Assembly (NCBI RefSeq): GCF_000383855.1 | Contig: NZ_KB912877.1 | Coordinates: 2,654,732 to 2,718,731 of the forward strand | Length of the DNA: 64,000 bases | DNA from: Methylobacter marinus A45 | Lineage (GTDB): Bacteria; Pseudomonadota; Gammaproteobacteria; Methylococcales; Methylomonadaceae | Direction of reading: 5' to 3' | In this document: positions 43,343 through 53,116 of the stretch, piece after piece | How positions within the stretch are numbered: position 1 is the first letter of the stretch | Layout of the letters: every line of letters starts with the position of its first letter | The notes under the pieces: model-generated | Told to the model about the DNA's origin: nothing | The model's database searches: none | What the model saw: only the letters and a program-made list of their open reading frames with translations | Program-made: the position numbers and the translations under genes

Positions 43343-44611
43343 TTAGAAACTGACTCCAGCTTGCAGCCAGAAATTATGCGTATCGGTTAAGCCGGGCAGC
43401 GCGCCGTTGTCATCGTAATAGGCGTATTTGGCCAGCAGGCTGTAGTGCTTGCCAAAGGTTTTGGCGGCGATGAAATCCCATTCCTCACCATAATCGATGT
43501 TGCCGGTATCGTCGGCGAAATCATGATAAATGCCTTCGATATTGATGCCCATGACCGTAGCGCCGATTGAGCCGTTGATATCGCGCAGGCCGTGAACCGG
43601 TATAACCGTAAATTGATCCGACCAGCCGTTAAACAGGTGATCCGATGACAAAGGTGTTTGAAACGCGGGGCCTGAGCCTTTGCCGTCCAGTTGCTCTATG
43701 GTGCCTTTGATCGTGAAGCCGTAAGCCTGAAGGCCCGCGACTAACAGGTAATAATCGGCTTCGTAGTCGTCGGGATTATTCGCATAATCCTGTTGATAGG
43801 CATACTCACTGGTAAAAATGGTGGCGACATCGTCATTGATTGTGGCCCCCCCGTTAAAACGAACGCCATAAGTCTGACTGGATTTTATGTTGTCGGCCGG
43901 CAGGTCATTGTAGCCCAGCAGATAGGTGTAGGCCGATAACAGGCCGATGCGTTCGATATCGTAGCCGATATTGACGAACTGGCTGTCCATCGAGATTTTT
44001 TCCGCAGTCACTTCCCTGACACTGGTTATATAGCCGGCCTGTATTGTCGTGTTGGGCAACGAATTATTGCTAACCGTAAGCGCGTCAAACGTTCGCTGCA
44101 TTTGCCGCCAGTCCAGGTCGCCGATAAAACGCTGATTATCCAACGCGATAAGTTGGCGCCCCAGCGTGATTTCGGTACCGGGCAGGCCGGTATAGCTGAT
44201 CCAGAATTGATTCAGTTCATGCTGTTGCGGATCGGCGATCGTCTCATACGTATCGTGGCCGTTTCTGAGGCTGTTGTAGGTGTTGGCACCGACATCCTGG
44301 TTGCCCTCGTATTCGGCGTAAATTTGCAGACTGTGGAATTCGGGCGTCAAATACCCCAGGCGCAGACGAACAGTAGAGGCATTGCCGACGGCTTTGTCAG
44401 GGTTTTTGCTGTCATCGTTTTCGTAACGATAACGCAGGTTGAATTTTACCTGTCCATACCTTGCATCGGCCTGGCCGAATTTCAATGCGTTTTCGATGGC
44501 ATCGTCCACTGCGGCAAAGGCCGCCGTGTGAGCTATTGGAAAGAATAAAACAGCCGCCGATACAAACGTGATTTTTATGCTGGTATCGGCTAATGTTTTA
44601 CGTAAAGACAT
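43343..44611 (-). CDS. Outer membrane beta-barrel, alginate-export type
   Basis: 422 aa. Signal peptide (core FVSAAVLFFPIAHTAAFA), then a barrel of alternating strands ending in Phe (WLQAGVSF). Motifs RYRYENDDS, STVRLRLGYLT and TLGRQLIALDNQRFIG are those of the alginate export/DUF1302-like barrels. In organisms without alginate genes such proteins serve as general porins. Follows gltA on the same strand with an 85-bp gap. Confidence 0.82.
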   Translation of the reverse strand: MSLRKTLADTSIKITFVSAAVLFFPIAHTAAFAAVDDAIENALKFGQADARYGQVKFNLRYRYENDDSKNPDKAVGNASTVRLRLGYLTPEFHSLQIYAEYEGNQDVGANTYNSLRNGHDTYETIADPQQHELNQFWISYTGLPGTEITLGRQLIALDNQRFIGDLDWRQMQRTFDALTVSNNSLPNTTIQAGYITSVREVTAEKISMDSQFVNIGYDIERIGLLSAYTYLLGYNDLPADNIKSSQTYGVRFNGGATINDDVATIFTSEYAYQQDYANNPDDYEADYYLLVAGLQAYGFTIKGTIEQLDGKGSGPAFQTPLSSDHLFNGWSDQFTVIPVHGLRDINGSIGATVMGINIEGIYHDFADDTGNIDYGEEWDFIAAKTFGKHYSLLAKYAYYDDNGALPGLTDTHNFWLQAGVSF

Positions 44612-44696
44612 TGTTACTCCCCACGATATGATAGCGAATGGTACAAGTTTAACGAGCCCGCCCCGCAGATGGCATCAAGAACCGATGCCTGACCAT

Positions 44697-45995
44697 TCAG
44701 CGTGCGGCCATGGGCACCACATCGCGCCTCGTTGATCCGGTATAGAGTTGTCTGGGGCGGCCTATTTTCTGTTCCGGATCCGATATCATTTCATCCCAGT
44801 GAGCAATCCAGCCTACGCTGCGGCCCATGGCGAACATGGCCGTAAACATGTTGCTGGGGATCCCCAAGGCGCGCAGCACGATACCCGAATAAAAATCGAC
44901 GTTCGGATACAGTTTTTTCTCGATGAAGTATTCGTCTTCCAGGGCAATGCGCTCCAATTCCAGCGCCAGCTTGAACAACCTGTCGTCATGCAGGCCCAGT
45001 TCATTAAGCACTTCATGACATGTCGCGCGCATGAGCTTGGCTCGCGGGTCATAGTTCTTGTAAACGCGATGGCCGAACCCCATCAGTCTGAATGGATCGT
45101 TTTTATCCTTGGCTTTTTTGATATAAGGGTCGATATGCGAAATATCGCCGATTTCTTCCAGCATGTTCAGCACCGCCTCATTGGCGCCGCCATGCGCCGC
45201 GCCCCATAAGCAGGCGATTCCCGCCGTAATACAGGCATAGGGATTGGCGCCGCTGGAACCGGCAAGGCGAACCGTCGATGTGGAGGCATTCTGTTCGTGA
45301 TCGGCATGCAGAATCAGGATTCTATCCAGCGCTTTTACCAGAATCGGGTTGGGGTGAAAGTCATCGCAAGGCGTGGCCAGCATCATGCGCATGAAATTTT
45401 CCACGTAACTCAGTTTATTTTGCGGGTGCATAAACGGCAGGCCGATGCTGTATTTATGACTCATGGCCACGATGGTCGGTATTTTTGCGATCAGGCGAAT
45501 GGCGCACAGGTCGCGGTCCTTTTTATTGGTAATATCCAGGGCGTCATGATAGAAAGCGGATAGAGCGCCGACTACGCCGACTATGATGGCCATTGGATGG
45601 GCATCCCGGCGAAAGCCTTTAAAGAAGTTGGTCAACTGATCGTGCACCATCGTATGCATGGTTACGGAATGTTCAAACTGATCCATCTGGCTGCTGGTCG
45701 GCAGCTCGCCGTTCAGCAGCAAATAGCAGACTTCCAGAAAAGTGCATTGTTCAGCCAGTTGCTCGATGGGGTAACCGCGGTACAGCAATATGCCGGCTTC
45801 ACCATCAATAAACGTTATTTTCGAGGAACAGCTGGCAGTGGAGGTATAACCCGGATCATAGGTAAACATGCCGGTCTTTTTATACAGATCCTGGACATCG
45901 ACTACATCAGGGCCAGTAGTTCCTGATAAAACAGGCAACTCACATACGGACTGATTCTCCTCATTAACTAGGGTAACACGGCGTTGGTTAGTCAT
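44697..45995 (-). CDS. gltA: Citrate synthase (type I, hexameric)
   Basis: 432 aa, cytosolic entry enzyme of the TCA cycle. Catalytic residues in [27 protein letters not shown] and DFYSGIV (His, His, Asp). Length and N-terminal extension fit the NADH-regulated type of Gram-negative bacteria. Confidence 0.97.
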   Translation of the reverse strand: MTNQRRVTLVNEENQSVCELPVLSGTTGPDVVDVQDLYKKTGMFTYDPGYTSTASCSSKITFIDGEAGILLYRGYPIEQLAEQCTFLEVCYLLLNGELPTSSQMDQFEHSVTMHTMVHDQLTNFFKGFRRDAHPMAIIVGVVGALSAFYHDALDITNKKDRDLCAIRLIAKIPTIVAMSHKYSIGLPFMHPQNKLSYVENFMRMMLATPCDDFHPNPILVKALDRILILHADHEQNASTSTVRLAGSSGANPYACITAGIACLWGAAHGGANEAVLNMLEEIGDISHIDPYIKKAKDKNDPFRLMGFGHRVYKNYDPRAKLMRATCHEVLNELGLHDDRLFKLALELERIALEDEYFIEKKLYPNVDFYSGIVLRALGIPSNMFTAMFAMGRSVGWIAHWDEMISDPEQKIGRPRQLYTGSTRRDVVPMAAR

Positions 45996-46291
45996 GGTAC
46001 TGATCTCCGTTCTAATAATTTATTTTAACGACAGTATCACAAAGCTAAATGATATTTAAACAGAAAATACATGCTCAACTGTTTGTTCGGCTTGACCCTG
46101 GGAATCATAATGCGGATTTGTGAACGGGTGGCATCTCGAATGCGATGTCGTTTGCCGGCGAGAACCTGAAATAATTAGAAAGACGGCTTCTTAAATATGG
46201 TGCCATTAAATTTTAATAGAGGCGAAATTTCTCCCTCCCAGTTCAATGCTGGAACATGGAAAGCGCTTTTATGGGGCTTTTCAATGCAGCG
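45996..46291. other. Intergenic stretch without recognised gene
   Basis: AT-rich region upstream of gltA. It includes the gltA promoter, not resolved, and no open frame with a ribosome-binding site. Confidence 0.35.
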
Positions 46292-46471
46292 CTAAATTTC
46301 AAATATGTAGTTGAGCTTTCTTTGTATGGCGAGATTGCTGTAATTCCAGACAAACCATAGCGTAAAACTGATAACTAAAATGCTTGAGACGATAAATGCG
46401 CTCACGATAAAACTGATAAGCACGATAACAGTCAGTAAGCCATACAAAGCGTTTTTACAAAAGTCATGCAT
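46292..46471 (-). CDS. Small membrane protein, 59 aa
   Basis: Short ORF. The product begins MHDFCKNALYGLLTVIVLIS and has two adjoining hydrophobic stretches (about 9-28 and 30-43), then a basic tail (NLAIQRKLNYIFEI). A ribosome-binding site AGAGGG stands 8 bases before the ATG. Composition is strongly that of an inner-membrane peptide, so the gene is likely real. Function unknown. Confidence 0.55.
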   Translation of the reverse strand: MHDFCKNALYGLLTVIVLISFIVSAFIVSSILVISFTLWFVWNYSNLAIQRKLNYIFEI

Positions 46472-47329
46472 TGGAAAGCCCTCTGAATCCAGTCAATGGC
46501 AATTAATAGGTAAGGCATATTACTAAAGAAACATCGAGGTAATTCTCTGTGTTCGATAAAGATGCCAAGACATCTAAAGACAATCTGGTGCTTTATATTT
46601 AAAGAGTAATTAACTGTGGCTTTAGTTTCATGCTCTTCAAATAAATATCTGATGTTACGCGGTTGCTGGTTTGAATGTACTCGTGCCCTATGGGGATTCG
46701 ACCCGATACGCCAGCCGAGGGTTATGACGTCCGCATATTACTGTGTAGTGTGAAGGGCTTAAGAACCGCAATAATCGCGGCAGACGGGATTAAAAGGTTC
46801 GTGCGCAACATCAGTAAATATGAAACGGCGTGGAATACCTGTGCATTAGGAAAATTACGCTTAAGGCAAGCTGTAGCTGAGAAAGGTTAAAAAAGTACCG
46901 AGACTGATTTACGACTGGGTTATTAGCGGCGGCGATTGTAACAGTTGAAGATTAGCCGGAGTAAATGATTGCGTTGAGCGCTCGACGGGCGTAATATCGA
47001 AAACATGTAGTATTGATTCGATATTTATTGACAGTGAGCTCTGGCTTTCCTATAGTATCGATTCACTACTAAATTGAAAAGGAAATTTGTAAGCACGGCA
47101 ATTTTTATCATGCCCTATCCGTTTTTTTAGGGTAGGGCTGAAGGTGATTGATGTCAGTGATCGTGCCAATATCAGGTTGAAATTATCCACCTTGGGAAAT
47201 TGCTGAATACATGAACGAAGCAGGTGCTTCAGTAGTGAAATGAGGTACAGCGCCGGTTTTAAATGGTCGGGCTTTTTTAACAACTTTGGCATGTCCATAG
47301 ATGACTTAAAAATACAGAGGTACAGAAAA
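46472..47329. other. Long AT-rich spacer
   Basis: About 860 bp with no convincing gene. It contains a tRNA-like relic (46683-46760) and the near-direct repeats TAGTATTGATTCGATA (47008-47023) and TAGTATCGATTCACTA (47054-47069). Confidence 0.4.
46683..46760 (-). pseudogene. tRNA-like relic
   Basis: On the minus strand the end reads GGGTCGAATCCCCATAGGGC-ACGA, like a T-arm (one T missing from TTCGAAT), acceptor strand AGGGC and a degraded CCA. A matching GCCCT stands about 70 nt upstream. The D and anticodon arms are not foldable with confidence and no anticodon can be named. It may be a remnant left by an integrated element, or chance similarity. Confidence 0.3.
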
Positions 47330-47509
47330 ATGAATGATGAAACACAAGCACAAACAAAAGATAGATTCTGGTTGTATGTCGGCTGCATAACGTTTGCTTT
47401 AGTGACGACCTTGGTGTTGGTCAAGAAGAGCGAGGACGAAAAATTCGCTCCGATCAAACAGCAGCTGCAAGATGAAGCCGCGCTTATGAATATTCGTGTT
47501 TTAAATTAA
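47330..47509 (+). CDS. Small single-pass membrane protein, 59 aa
   Basis: Begins MNDETQAQTKDRFWLYVGCI; the ATG at 47330 follows AGAGGTACAGAAA, while the earlier in-frame ATG (47240) has no such site. One membrane segment (FWLYVGCITFALVTTLVLV), then a basic-acidic tail. Shares the pattern DxFWLYxGxI...V..K..E with the 64-aa protein at 54351, so both belong to one family of unknown function. Confidence 0.65.
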   Translation: MNDETQAQTKDRFWLYVGCITFALVTTLVLVKKSEDEKFAPIKQQLQDEAALMNIRVLN

Positions 47510-47646
47510 ATCCTGAGCATACAGGATACTTCGTGGGATCTTGGCTGCCGATTTTTGCAGGCGCCGGTTGTAATCATGGTCCAGGGCGACACTATTATAT
47601 AGAAGATATAGCGCATCAATGATCGCTAAATAATGAGGAGAGAATT

Positions 47647-48012
47647 ATGAAACTTAATTTGGTAGGCCTGTTGGCGGCGTTATCGCTTTTTTCAGGTGGC
47701 GCGACGGCAACAGAATATATTTATCGGGATATCATGGCCAATACGTTGCCTTCAGCGAAGTGCGAAGCCAAATCCGCGGCAATCGAAACGGCTTCAAAGC
47801 AATATAATCTGAACAGATACAGTAAGAAGTTTTGTCAGACACAAGGTTACGGCTGGCATGTGTCAGAAGTGAAAAGCACCGGCACGCCCGTTTGTGAAGA
47901 ATGCTCGGATGCCGATAATAAAGGCAAGGCTCAATGTCATCTGGAAGATATGGTCGTTACCTGCAAACGCATTAAGCCCGGTTCAGTAGGCATGCTGCCC
48001 GGCAAAGGTTAG
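47647..48012 (+). CDS. Secreted cysteine-rich protein of unknown function
   Basis: 121 aa. Signal peptide (MKLNLVGLLAALSLFSGGATA) and a mature part of about 100 residues with six cysteines (KCEAK, FCQTQ, VCEECSD, QCHLED, TCKR), enough for three disulfides. Good ribosome-binding site GAGGAGAG. No recognised domain. Periplasmic or extracellular. Confidence 0.72.
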   Translation: MKLNLVGLLAALSLFSGGATATEYIYRDIMANTLPSAKCEAKSAAIETASKQYNLNRYSKKFCQTQGYGWHVSEVKSTGTPVCEECSDADNKGKAQCHLEDMVVTCKRIKPGSVGMLPGKG

Positions 48013-48026
48013 CAGGAAATTTGAGC

Positions 48027-48054
48027 AGCAAGAGATCCGTATGGGTCTCTTGCT
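48027..48054 (+). terminator. Hairpin after the cysteine-rich protein gene
   Basis: Stem AGCAAGAGATCC / GGGTCTCTTGCT with loop GTAT, 15 bases past the stop; one T-G wobble. The U tract is poor (CATTCGG), so termination strength is uncertain. Confidence 0.55.
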
Positions 48055-48273
48055 CATTCGGTGCTGTCAGCCGGTTAATGGCGCAAATTTGGTCTTCAAC
48101 CACCCGGCAAACAATCTCCCCGCTATTAGAAACGAAAGTCTGGAAATAAATGTCGCGGGGCTGTCCTTAGTGAAACGCAATTAGAAACGCACGCGAATAC
48201 TCACAATCCTCTCCCTCTGCGTCATCCTTTTGTTTATATTCCGTATCCACTCCGTAGCAAACGTTTCAGAATG

Positions 48274-48717
48274 CTATTGCTCTTTCGGCGCCGTTTTCCC
48301 CAAACGGCGGAATCGCGCAAATTCGCTGTTAATGACAGCCGGCAAAATCGGAAATAGCACGGCGAGCGTTAACGAACCATACCCGGTCAAAATTTTCCCC
48401 AGATCCCTGCCGGTAAATAAAAAGAAATAAGAAACGGCTAATTGCAGGCCTATGCAAACAAACAGTCCCACCCGGATGCGAATGCTTTTTGCGAGTACTT
48501 CCGTAGGGGTAGGGCCTACCCGTGCCATATAAAGAATGGTGCTCCAGTTCGCCATCAGGTAAATAATGACCGGCAAGAAAGCGCCGCGTGCGACGACAGG
48601 GTTATCTTGAAACAACCACACGACAAAGAAAAGCATCAAAACCACTATCCATCCCTCTAGTTGTTTCCGTTGCAGTCGTGTCATTTCGTTTGTTAAATTC
48701 CGCAATTGATTATTCAT
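48274..48717 (-). CDS. Integral membrane protein of unknown function
   Basis: 147 aa, four predicted membrane segments (about 22-40, 46-64, 83-103, 108-128) with basic ends (N-terminal RLQRKQLEGW, C-terminal RFRRLGKTAPKEQ). No family recognised. Monocistronic; a preceding 79-codon frame overlaps its start by 8 bp. Confidence 0.65.
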   Translation of the reverse strand: MNNQLRNLTNEMTRLQRKQLEGWIVVLMLFFVVWLFQDNPVVARGAFLPVIIYLMANWSTILYMARVGPTPTEVLAKSIRIRVGLFVCIGLQLAVSYFFLFTGRDLGKILTGYGSLTLAVLFPILPAVINSEFARFRRLGKTAPKEQ

Positions 48718-48949
48718 TGAGTATTATTTCAGTAACTATAAGCATTAGGTTAACGATGTCAAGGGCTGATATTCCCGACTTGCCTGGCAAATTAGAGGCA
48801 GGAACTGATGGTGTTGCGGGCATGGCGCTGTCAGGAAAACCTTCAACGATTGCCGTGCTGTTTTTATATATTAGAGAATGAAGGCGTTGAATAGCGCTTC
48901 GGACTGTTGCCGATAAATTATGCGAAAACTTAGAAAACATCGCCGACAT
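48710..48949 (-). CDS. Doubtful small ORF
   Basis: 79 codons ending in the ATGAATAA overlap with the membrane protein gene, which is the arrangement of a coupled pair. However, there is no ribosome-binding site and the composition is undistinguished. Kept only because of the overlap. Confidence 0.2.
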   Translation of the reverse strand: MSAMFSKFSHNLSATVRSAIQRLHSLIYKNSTAIVEGFPDSAMPATPSVPASNLPGKSGISALDIVNLMLIVTEIILNE

Positions 48950-49026
48950 TTATGCGATAATTCCGCGCTTAACTATTATTTGGACCTGTTGTGTCCGGAT
49001 TATTCTGATACTGATAGGAGTAACAC

Positions 49027-49524
49027 ATGACAGCACTGGTTGGCATCATTATGGGCTCGACCTCTGACTGGGAAACCATGCGCTTTGCTGCGGAAACGCT
49101 TGATCGACTTGGGGTGCCGTATGAAGTTGACGTCGTTTCGGCACACCGGACACCGGATAAACTGTTCCATTATGCCGAAACGGCGGAAGCCAGGGGACTG
49201 GAAGCGATCATCGCGGGCGCCGGTGGCGCCGCTCATCTGCCCGGTATGACGGCGGCGAAAACCATCGTGCCTGTTTTGGGTGTGCCGGTACAGTCCAAAG
49301 CCTTAAACGGCATGGACTCCTTATTATCGATTGTGCAAATGCCTGCCGGTATTCCGGTCGGCACTTTGGCAATCGGCAAAGCGGGAGCCACAAATGCCGC
49401 TTTGCTGGCGGCAGCCATTATCAGCAATAAACACAGCCAATACCGTGCGACCTTGAACGATTTTCGGCATGAACAGACTGAAATGGTGCTGGAACATTCA
49501 GATCCGCGGGAGAACATGGCATGA
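49027..49524 (+). CDS. purE: N5-carboxyaminoimidazole ribonucleotide mutase
   Basis: 165 aa class I PurE. Moves the carboxyl group from N5-CAIR to CAIR in purine synthesis. Motifs [26 protein letters not shown] with the catalytic His, and [11 protein letters not shown]. Overlaps purK by 4 bp (ATGA). Confidence 0.97.
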   Translation: MTALVGIIMGSTSDWETMRFAAETLDRLGVPYEVDVVSAHRTPDKLFHYAETAEARGLEAIIAGAGGAAHLPGMTAAKTIVPVLGVPVQSKALNGMDSLLSIVQMPAGIPVGTLAIGKAGATNAALLAAAIISNKHSQYRATLNDFRHEQTEMVLEHSDPRENMA

Positions 49525-50615
49525 AAGTCGGCATTCTCGGAGCTGGACAGCTTGCGCGCATGATTGCGTTGGCAGGTTATCCTTTGGGGCTCGATTTTAT
49601 ATTTCTGGATCCGTCGGCCGATGCCTGTGCCAACAAATTGGGCGAGCATCTGCATGGGGATTATAGCGACCCGGCCTTGCTCGCGCAGCTGGCGGAACGT
49701 GCCGATGTGGTCACTTATGAATTTGAGAATGTGCCGGCGCATGTTGCTGAGTTTCTGGCCGCGCGGACACAAGTGCATCCGGCGCCCAGGGCGCTGGCTG
49801 TTGCTCAGGACCGGCTCAGCGAGAAAAACTTTTTCCGTGAAATCGGAATTCCGACGCCGGCTTTCGCGGCGCTCGACAGCCTTGAGGATTTGAAACAGGC
49901 CATGCCGAGCATCGGATGGCCGGCTATCTTGAAAAGTCGTACCCAGGGATACGACGGCAAAGGCCAGTCAGTGCTCAAATCCGTAGACGATCTGGAGCCT
50001 GCCTGGGAACTGTTGCAAGGCGTGCCGGCCATCGTCGAGGCTTTCGTGCCGTTCAAACGTGAAGTGTCAATTATTGCGGCACGCAGTGTTTCAGGCGCCA
50101 TTGCTTTCTATCCTTTATCGGAGAACCTGCATCGCGGCGGTATTTTGCGTGTTTCTGAATGCCGGGACGGCGATGAGCTGCAAAAACAGGCTGAATCCCA
50201 CGTTACAACGCTACTGGAAGCACTGGATTATGTCGGTGTGCTGGCCCTGGAGCTGTTCGATGTGGACGGTACGCTGATTGCCAATGAATTCGCGCCACGT
50301 GTGCATAACTCCGGCCATTGGACGATTGAAGGCGCGGAAACCAGCCAGTTTGAAAATCATCTGCGCGCGATTCTGGACCAGCCTTTAGGCGCGACCACGC
50401 CGGTCGGCAACGCTGCCATGGTGAATTTTATCGGCGGCCTGCCGGCTAATGAGGACGTGTTGAAGATTGCGAATGCGCATCTGCATCTCTATGACAAAGC
50501 GCCCCGGAAAGGCCGCAAAGTCGCGCACGCGACGGCGCGGGCGGAAAATCCGGAAAGGCTGTCGGATTTGGTTAAGGCCTTAACCGCGCTTGCCGACCAG
50601 GTGGACGACTCATAA
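49521..50615 (+). CDS. purK: N5-carboxyaminoimidazole ribonucleotide synthase
   Basis: 364 aa ATP-grasp enzyme that converts AIR, ATP and bicarbonate to N5-CAIR for Pur[14 protein letters not shown] at the N-terminus, [16 protein letters not shown] in the ATP-grasp, and [18 protein letters not shown] near the active site. Confidence 0.97.
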   Translation: MKVGILGAGQLARMIALAGYPLGLDFIFLDPSADACANKLGEHLHGDYSDPALLAQLAERADVVTYEFENVPAHVAEFLAARTQVHPAPRALAVAQDRLSEKNFFREIGIPTPAFAALDSLEDLKQAMPSIGWPAILKSRTQGYDGKGQSVLKSVDDLEPAWELLQGVPAIVEAFVPFKREVSIIAARSVSGAIAFYPLSENLHRGGILRVSECRDGDELQKQAESHVTTLLEALDYVGVLALELFDVDGTLIANEFAPRVHNSGHWTIEGAETSQFENHLRAILDQPLGATTPVGNAAMVNFIGGLPANEDVLKIANAHLHLYDKAPRKGRKVAHATARAENPERLSDLVKALTALADQVDDS

Positions 50616-50748
50616 CGTTCGATCCTCCTGCGGGCCGCGGCAGAAATCGTGGCCCGACGGCATTGCGATGCGGTTCAGTCGCTAGGCGCTCAAAACGCGC
50701 TATGTTTTGGGCGCACAAGTTGAAAAGGGCGCAGGCTGATGCCTTCTC

Positions 50749-51657
50749 TTATTGATTTGTCGTATCGTAGGACAGCCATTCCCTGGCCTTGGCGGTAATT
50801 GCCGTTACAGCCGGGTGGGAGACTTTTCGCTGCATTGAGATGGCATAAAATTGAACGGTTAAGTCTTCTGCGTCGCCAATGGATCGCACTTCGTATTTCT
50901 TTTCGATTTCCGCCTTAATCGCGGTCGGCGCGGCAAAAATACCGATGCCGGCCTGGCCAAATTCCTCCATCAGCGCACTGTCATCAAATTCTCCGATAAT
51001 GCGAGGGTGAATATGCCATCTATCAAACCATTGCTGGAGTTGACCTCTTATTCCACTGGCGTCGCCCGGCAATAACAGCGGGGCATTATCGAGGCAGTTC
51101 GGAAAAGACTGTGCGAAAGTGTCTACCAGCTTCGGCGCGGCGAAAAATGTCAGCGCCGATTCGCCCAGCGGCCGGCTAAAGCCACGAATATGGATGTCCG
51201 CAGGGATTTGGCTGTCCGATATGACCAGATCCAGTTTGTGCAGAACCAGATCGCCCAATAGCGAGTTGAGATCATTTTCCCTGCAATTGATGCGTACCGG
51301 GGCGGGTATGTGCAAGGCCGGTTCCAGCAAGCGATAAGCAATGGATTTAGGCACGACATCGGCAATGCCTACGTTGAATGTCAATATCGGCTCGATAGGA
51401 CGATCGTAAACCACGCTTTCCAATTCACAGCCTAGCGAGAAGATTTCATCGGCATAAGCTAACACTCTATGGCCGGTATCGGTGAGTTCGAGGTGACGAC
51501 CTACCCGATCAAATAACGCCACACCCAGAGATTCTTCCAGTAAGCTCAGTTGTCCGCTAATGGTTTGAGGCGTCAGATTTAAACGTTCACTGGCCCGGAC
51601 AATGCTTTTTTCCTTGGCGACCATCCAAAAGTAATGGAGATGCTTGTAGTTAATCAT
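50749..51657 (-). CDS. nhaR: LysR-type regulator NhaR-like
   Basis: 302 aa. N-terminal winged helix-turn-helix NYKHLHYFWMVAKEKSIVRA / TPQTISGQLSLLEESLG is the NhaR signature; the C-terminal substrate-binding domain is usual LysR type. NhaR activates the sodium-proton antiporter nhaA and, in E. coli, other genes. No antiporter gene lies in the window. Confidence 0.9.
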   Translation of the reverse strand: MINYKHLHYFWMVAKEKSIVRASERLNLTPQTISGQLSLLEESLGVALFDRVGRHLELTDTGHRVLAYADEIFSLGCELESVVYDRPIEPILTFNVGIADVVPKSIAYRLLEPALHIPAPVRINCRENDLNSLLGDLVLHKLDLVISDSQIPADIHIRGFSRPLGESALTFFAAPKLVDTFAQSFPNCLDNAPLLLPGDASGIRGQLQQWFDRWHIHPRIIGEFDDSALMEEFGQAGIGIFAAPTAIKAEIEKKYEVRSIGDAEDLTVQFYAISMQRKVSHPAVTAITAKAREWLSYDTTNQ

Positions 51658-51893
51658 AGATATTGCTCAGTTCATGCTCTGATTGCGGTCAATTAGAACA
51701 TGATCACTGATGAAATCATACATGGATGATTTTTTTATTCCGCTCACGCGATGCCGTGATGGATATTTGCTTCTTTAAAAAGCGAAAAAGTTCGATTAAT
51801 CCGATCAATTAATAAAAAATATCCGACTTTTTATTTAATACAAGACACGGTAATTTAAAAGCTCATCTGGTAATACTCAATCAGGAGTGCAGT

Positions 51894-52244
51894 ATGCAAA
51901 TTGATATTCAAGCTCGAAATTTTTCTTTGACCGAAGCATTACAGCGTTATGTCATTAAGCGTATCAACAGTGCTTTAACCAGCAGTAATGATTCTGTTCA
52001 GCGTATCATCGTGCGCCTTTCCAATGCCAATGGACCCAAAGGCGGCGCCGATAAACGCTGCCATATTCAAGTAGTGATACCCCACCAATCAGATGTAATT
52101 ATTGATGATGTTGAGGCCAATATGTATGCGGCTGTTGACAATGCGACCGATCGAGCCGGACGCACGGTCACGCGTCATGTAGCCAAGCATCGAAAATTCA
52201 AACGTGTATTCAATTCAGCCAATGCGGTTACGGCTGAAATTTAA
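51894..52244 (+). CDS. hpf: Ribosome hibernation factor, short HPF/RaiA family
   Basis: 116 aa. Beta-alpha-beta-beta-beta-alpha fold: MQIDIQARNFSLTEALQRYV, CHIQVVIPHQSDVIIDDVEA, NMYAAVDNATDRAGRTVTRH. Binds 30S near the A and P sites and promotes dimerisation or inactivation of ribosomes in stationary phase. It is not next to rpoN, the common location. Confidence 0.88.
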   Translation: MQIDIQARNFSLTEALQRYVIKRINSALTSSNDSVQRIIVRLSNANGPKGGADKRCHIQVVIPHQSDVIIDDVEANMYAAVDNATDRAGRTVTRHVAKHRKFKRVFNSANAVTAEI

Positions 52245-52284
52245 TACCCGCCTGTCCTGCTTTCAACCTCAATACTGACAACGC

Positions 52285-52307
52285 GCCCTCTCCATTCGGG
52301 AGAGGGC
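52285..52307 (+). terminator. Hairpin after hpf
   Basis: Stem GCCCTCTCC / GGGAGAGGGC with loop ATTC, 40 bases past the stop. No U tract. Confidence 0.4.
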
Positions 52308-52461
52308 CATTGACAATGCCGCGGTTAAGTACAAAATTTAATCAAACTTTGGCATTCCAGCTCAATCCAACGAATTAATTATTGGTCAAATTTCAGTGGT
52401 TAATTGATAGTTTTCGCCCGAATCGCTTCGTTAATACCATTTTCTGACTGAGGGAGAAACA

Positions 52462-52974
52462 ATGAGTTATTTAGCCAACGCCCGAATATGGCGGATGATT
52501 CTGCCATTGGTCTTATGTTTGATGAGTCTGGACAGTTGGGCCGGGCAACGTATCGCCATTCTGGATTTCGAGCTGAAAGATCTGACCCTGGCCCCCGGCA
52601 TTCCTGCGGAAATCCAACGCACAGCCAGCATAAGAGCCATGCTGGAAAACGAACTGAAAAAAGCCGGCTATGAAGTCGTGACGGTCCGATCTGAGGCCCA
52701 GCGGAATGCTGATGTTGGTGTCGGTTATCTTTTCGATCATGACGATGTGGCGGCCGAACTGGCCAAGCCAACCGGCGCCGATTATGTGCTGGTCGGGCGC
52801 CTGCACAAACCCAGCTTTCTGTTTGCTTATCTTATGGCTCACTTAATTGACGTGCATACTGGCCGGTTGATAGGCAATTACATTTCCGAAATTAAGGGCA
52901 ATGATAAAAAACTTACCTTGAAAGGCGTGGAAAGTCTGGCTGTTAAAATCGACAAAACGCTAAAAAACAACTAA
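52462..52974 (+). CDS. Secreted DUF2380/DUF3280-like protein
   Basis: 170 aa. Signal peptide (RMILPLVLCLMSLDSWAGQ) and a domain beginning AGQRIAILDFELKDLT, typical of DUF2380/DUF3280 proteins, which resemble the fold of TolB N-terminal or CsgG-like domains (GADYVLVGRLHKPSF). Relatives occur in methylotrophs near PQQ enzymes, but nothing of the kind is next to it here. Function unknown. Confidence 0.75.
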   Translation: MSYLANARIWRMILPLVLCLMSLDSWAGQRIAILDFELKDLTLAPGIPAEIQRTASIRAMLENELKKAGYEVVTVRSEAQRNADVGVGYLFDHDDVAAELAKPTGADYVLVGRLHKPSFLFAYLMAHLIDVHTGRLIGNYISEIKGNDKKLTLKGVESLAVKIDKTLKNN

Positions 52975-53116
52975 ACAAGGCTTGAAACTGGCGGTTAATT
53001 TCCATTGAAACTGTTTTTTGTCATACCGACTTATTTGTTTTTGCTAAACTATTCTTTTTATAGCCACTATATGCCATATAGTTTGGCCCTATAACACAAT
53101 AATAGCAGAGACAACT

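Noticed and set aside
46675-46890. 71-codon plus-strand frame
   Set aside because: Overlaps the tRNA-like relic, has no ribosome-binding site and no family resemblance.
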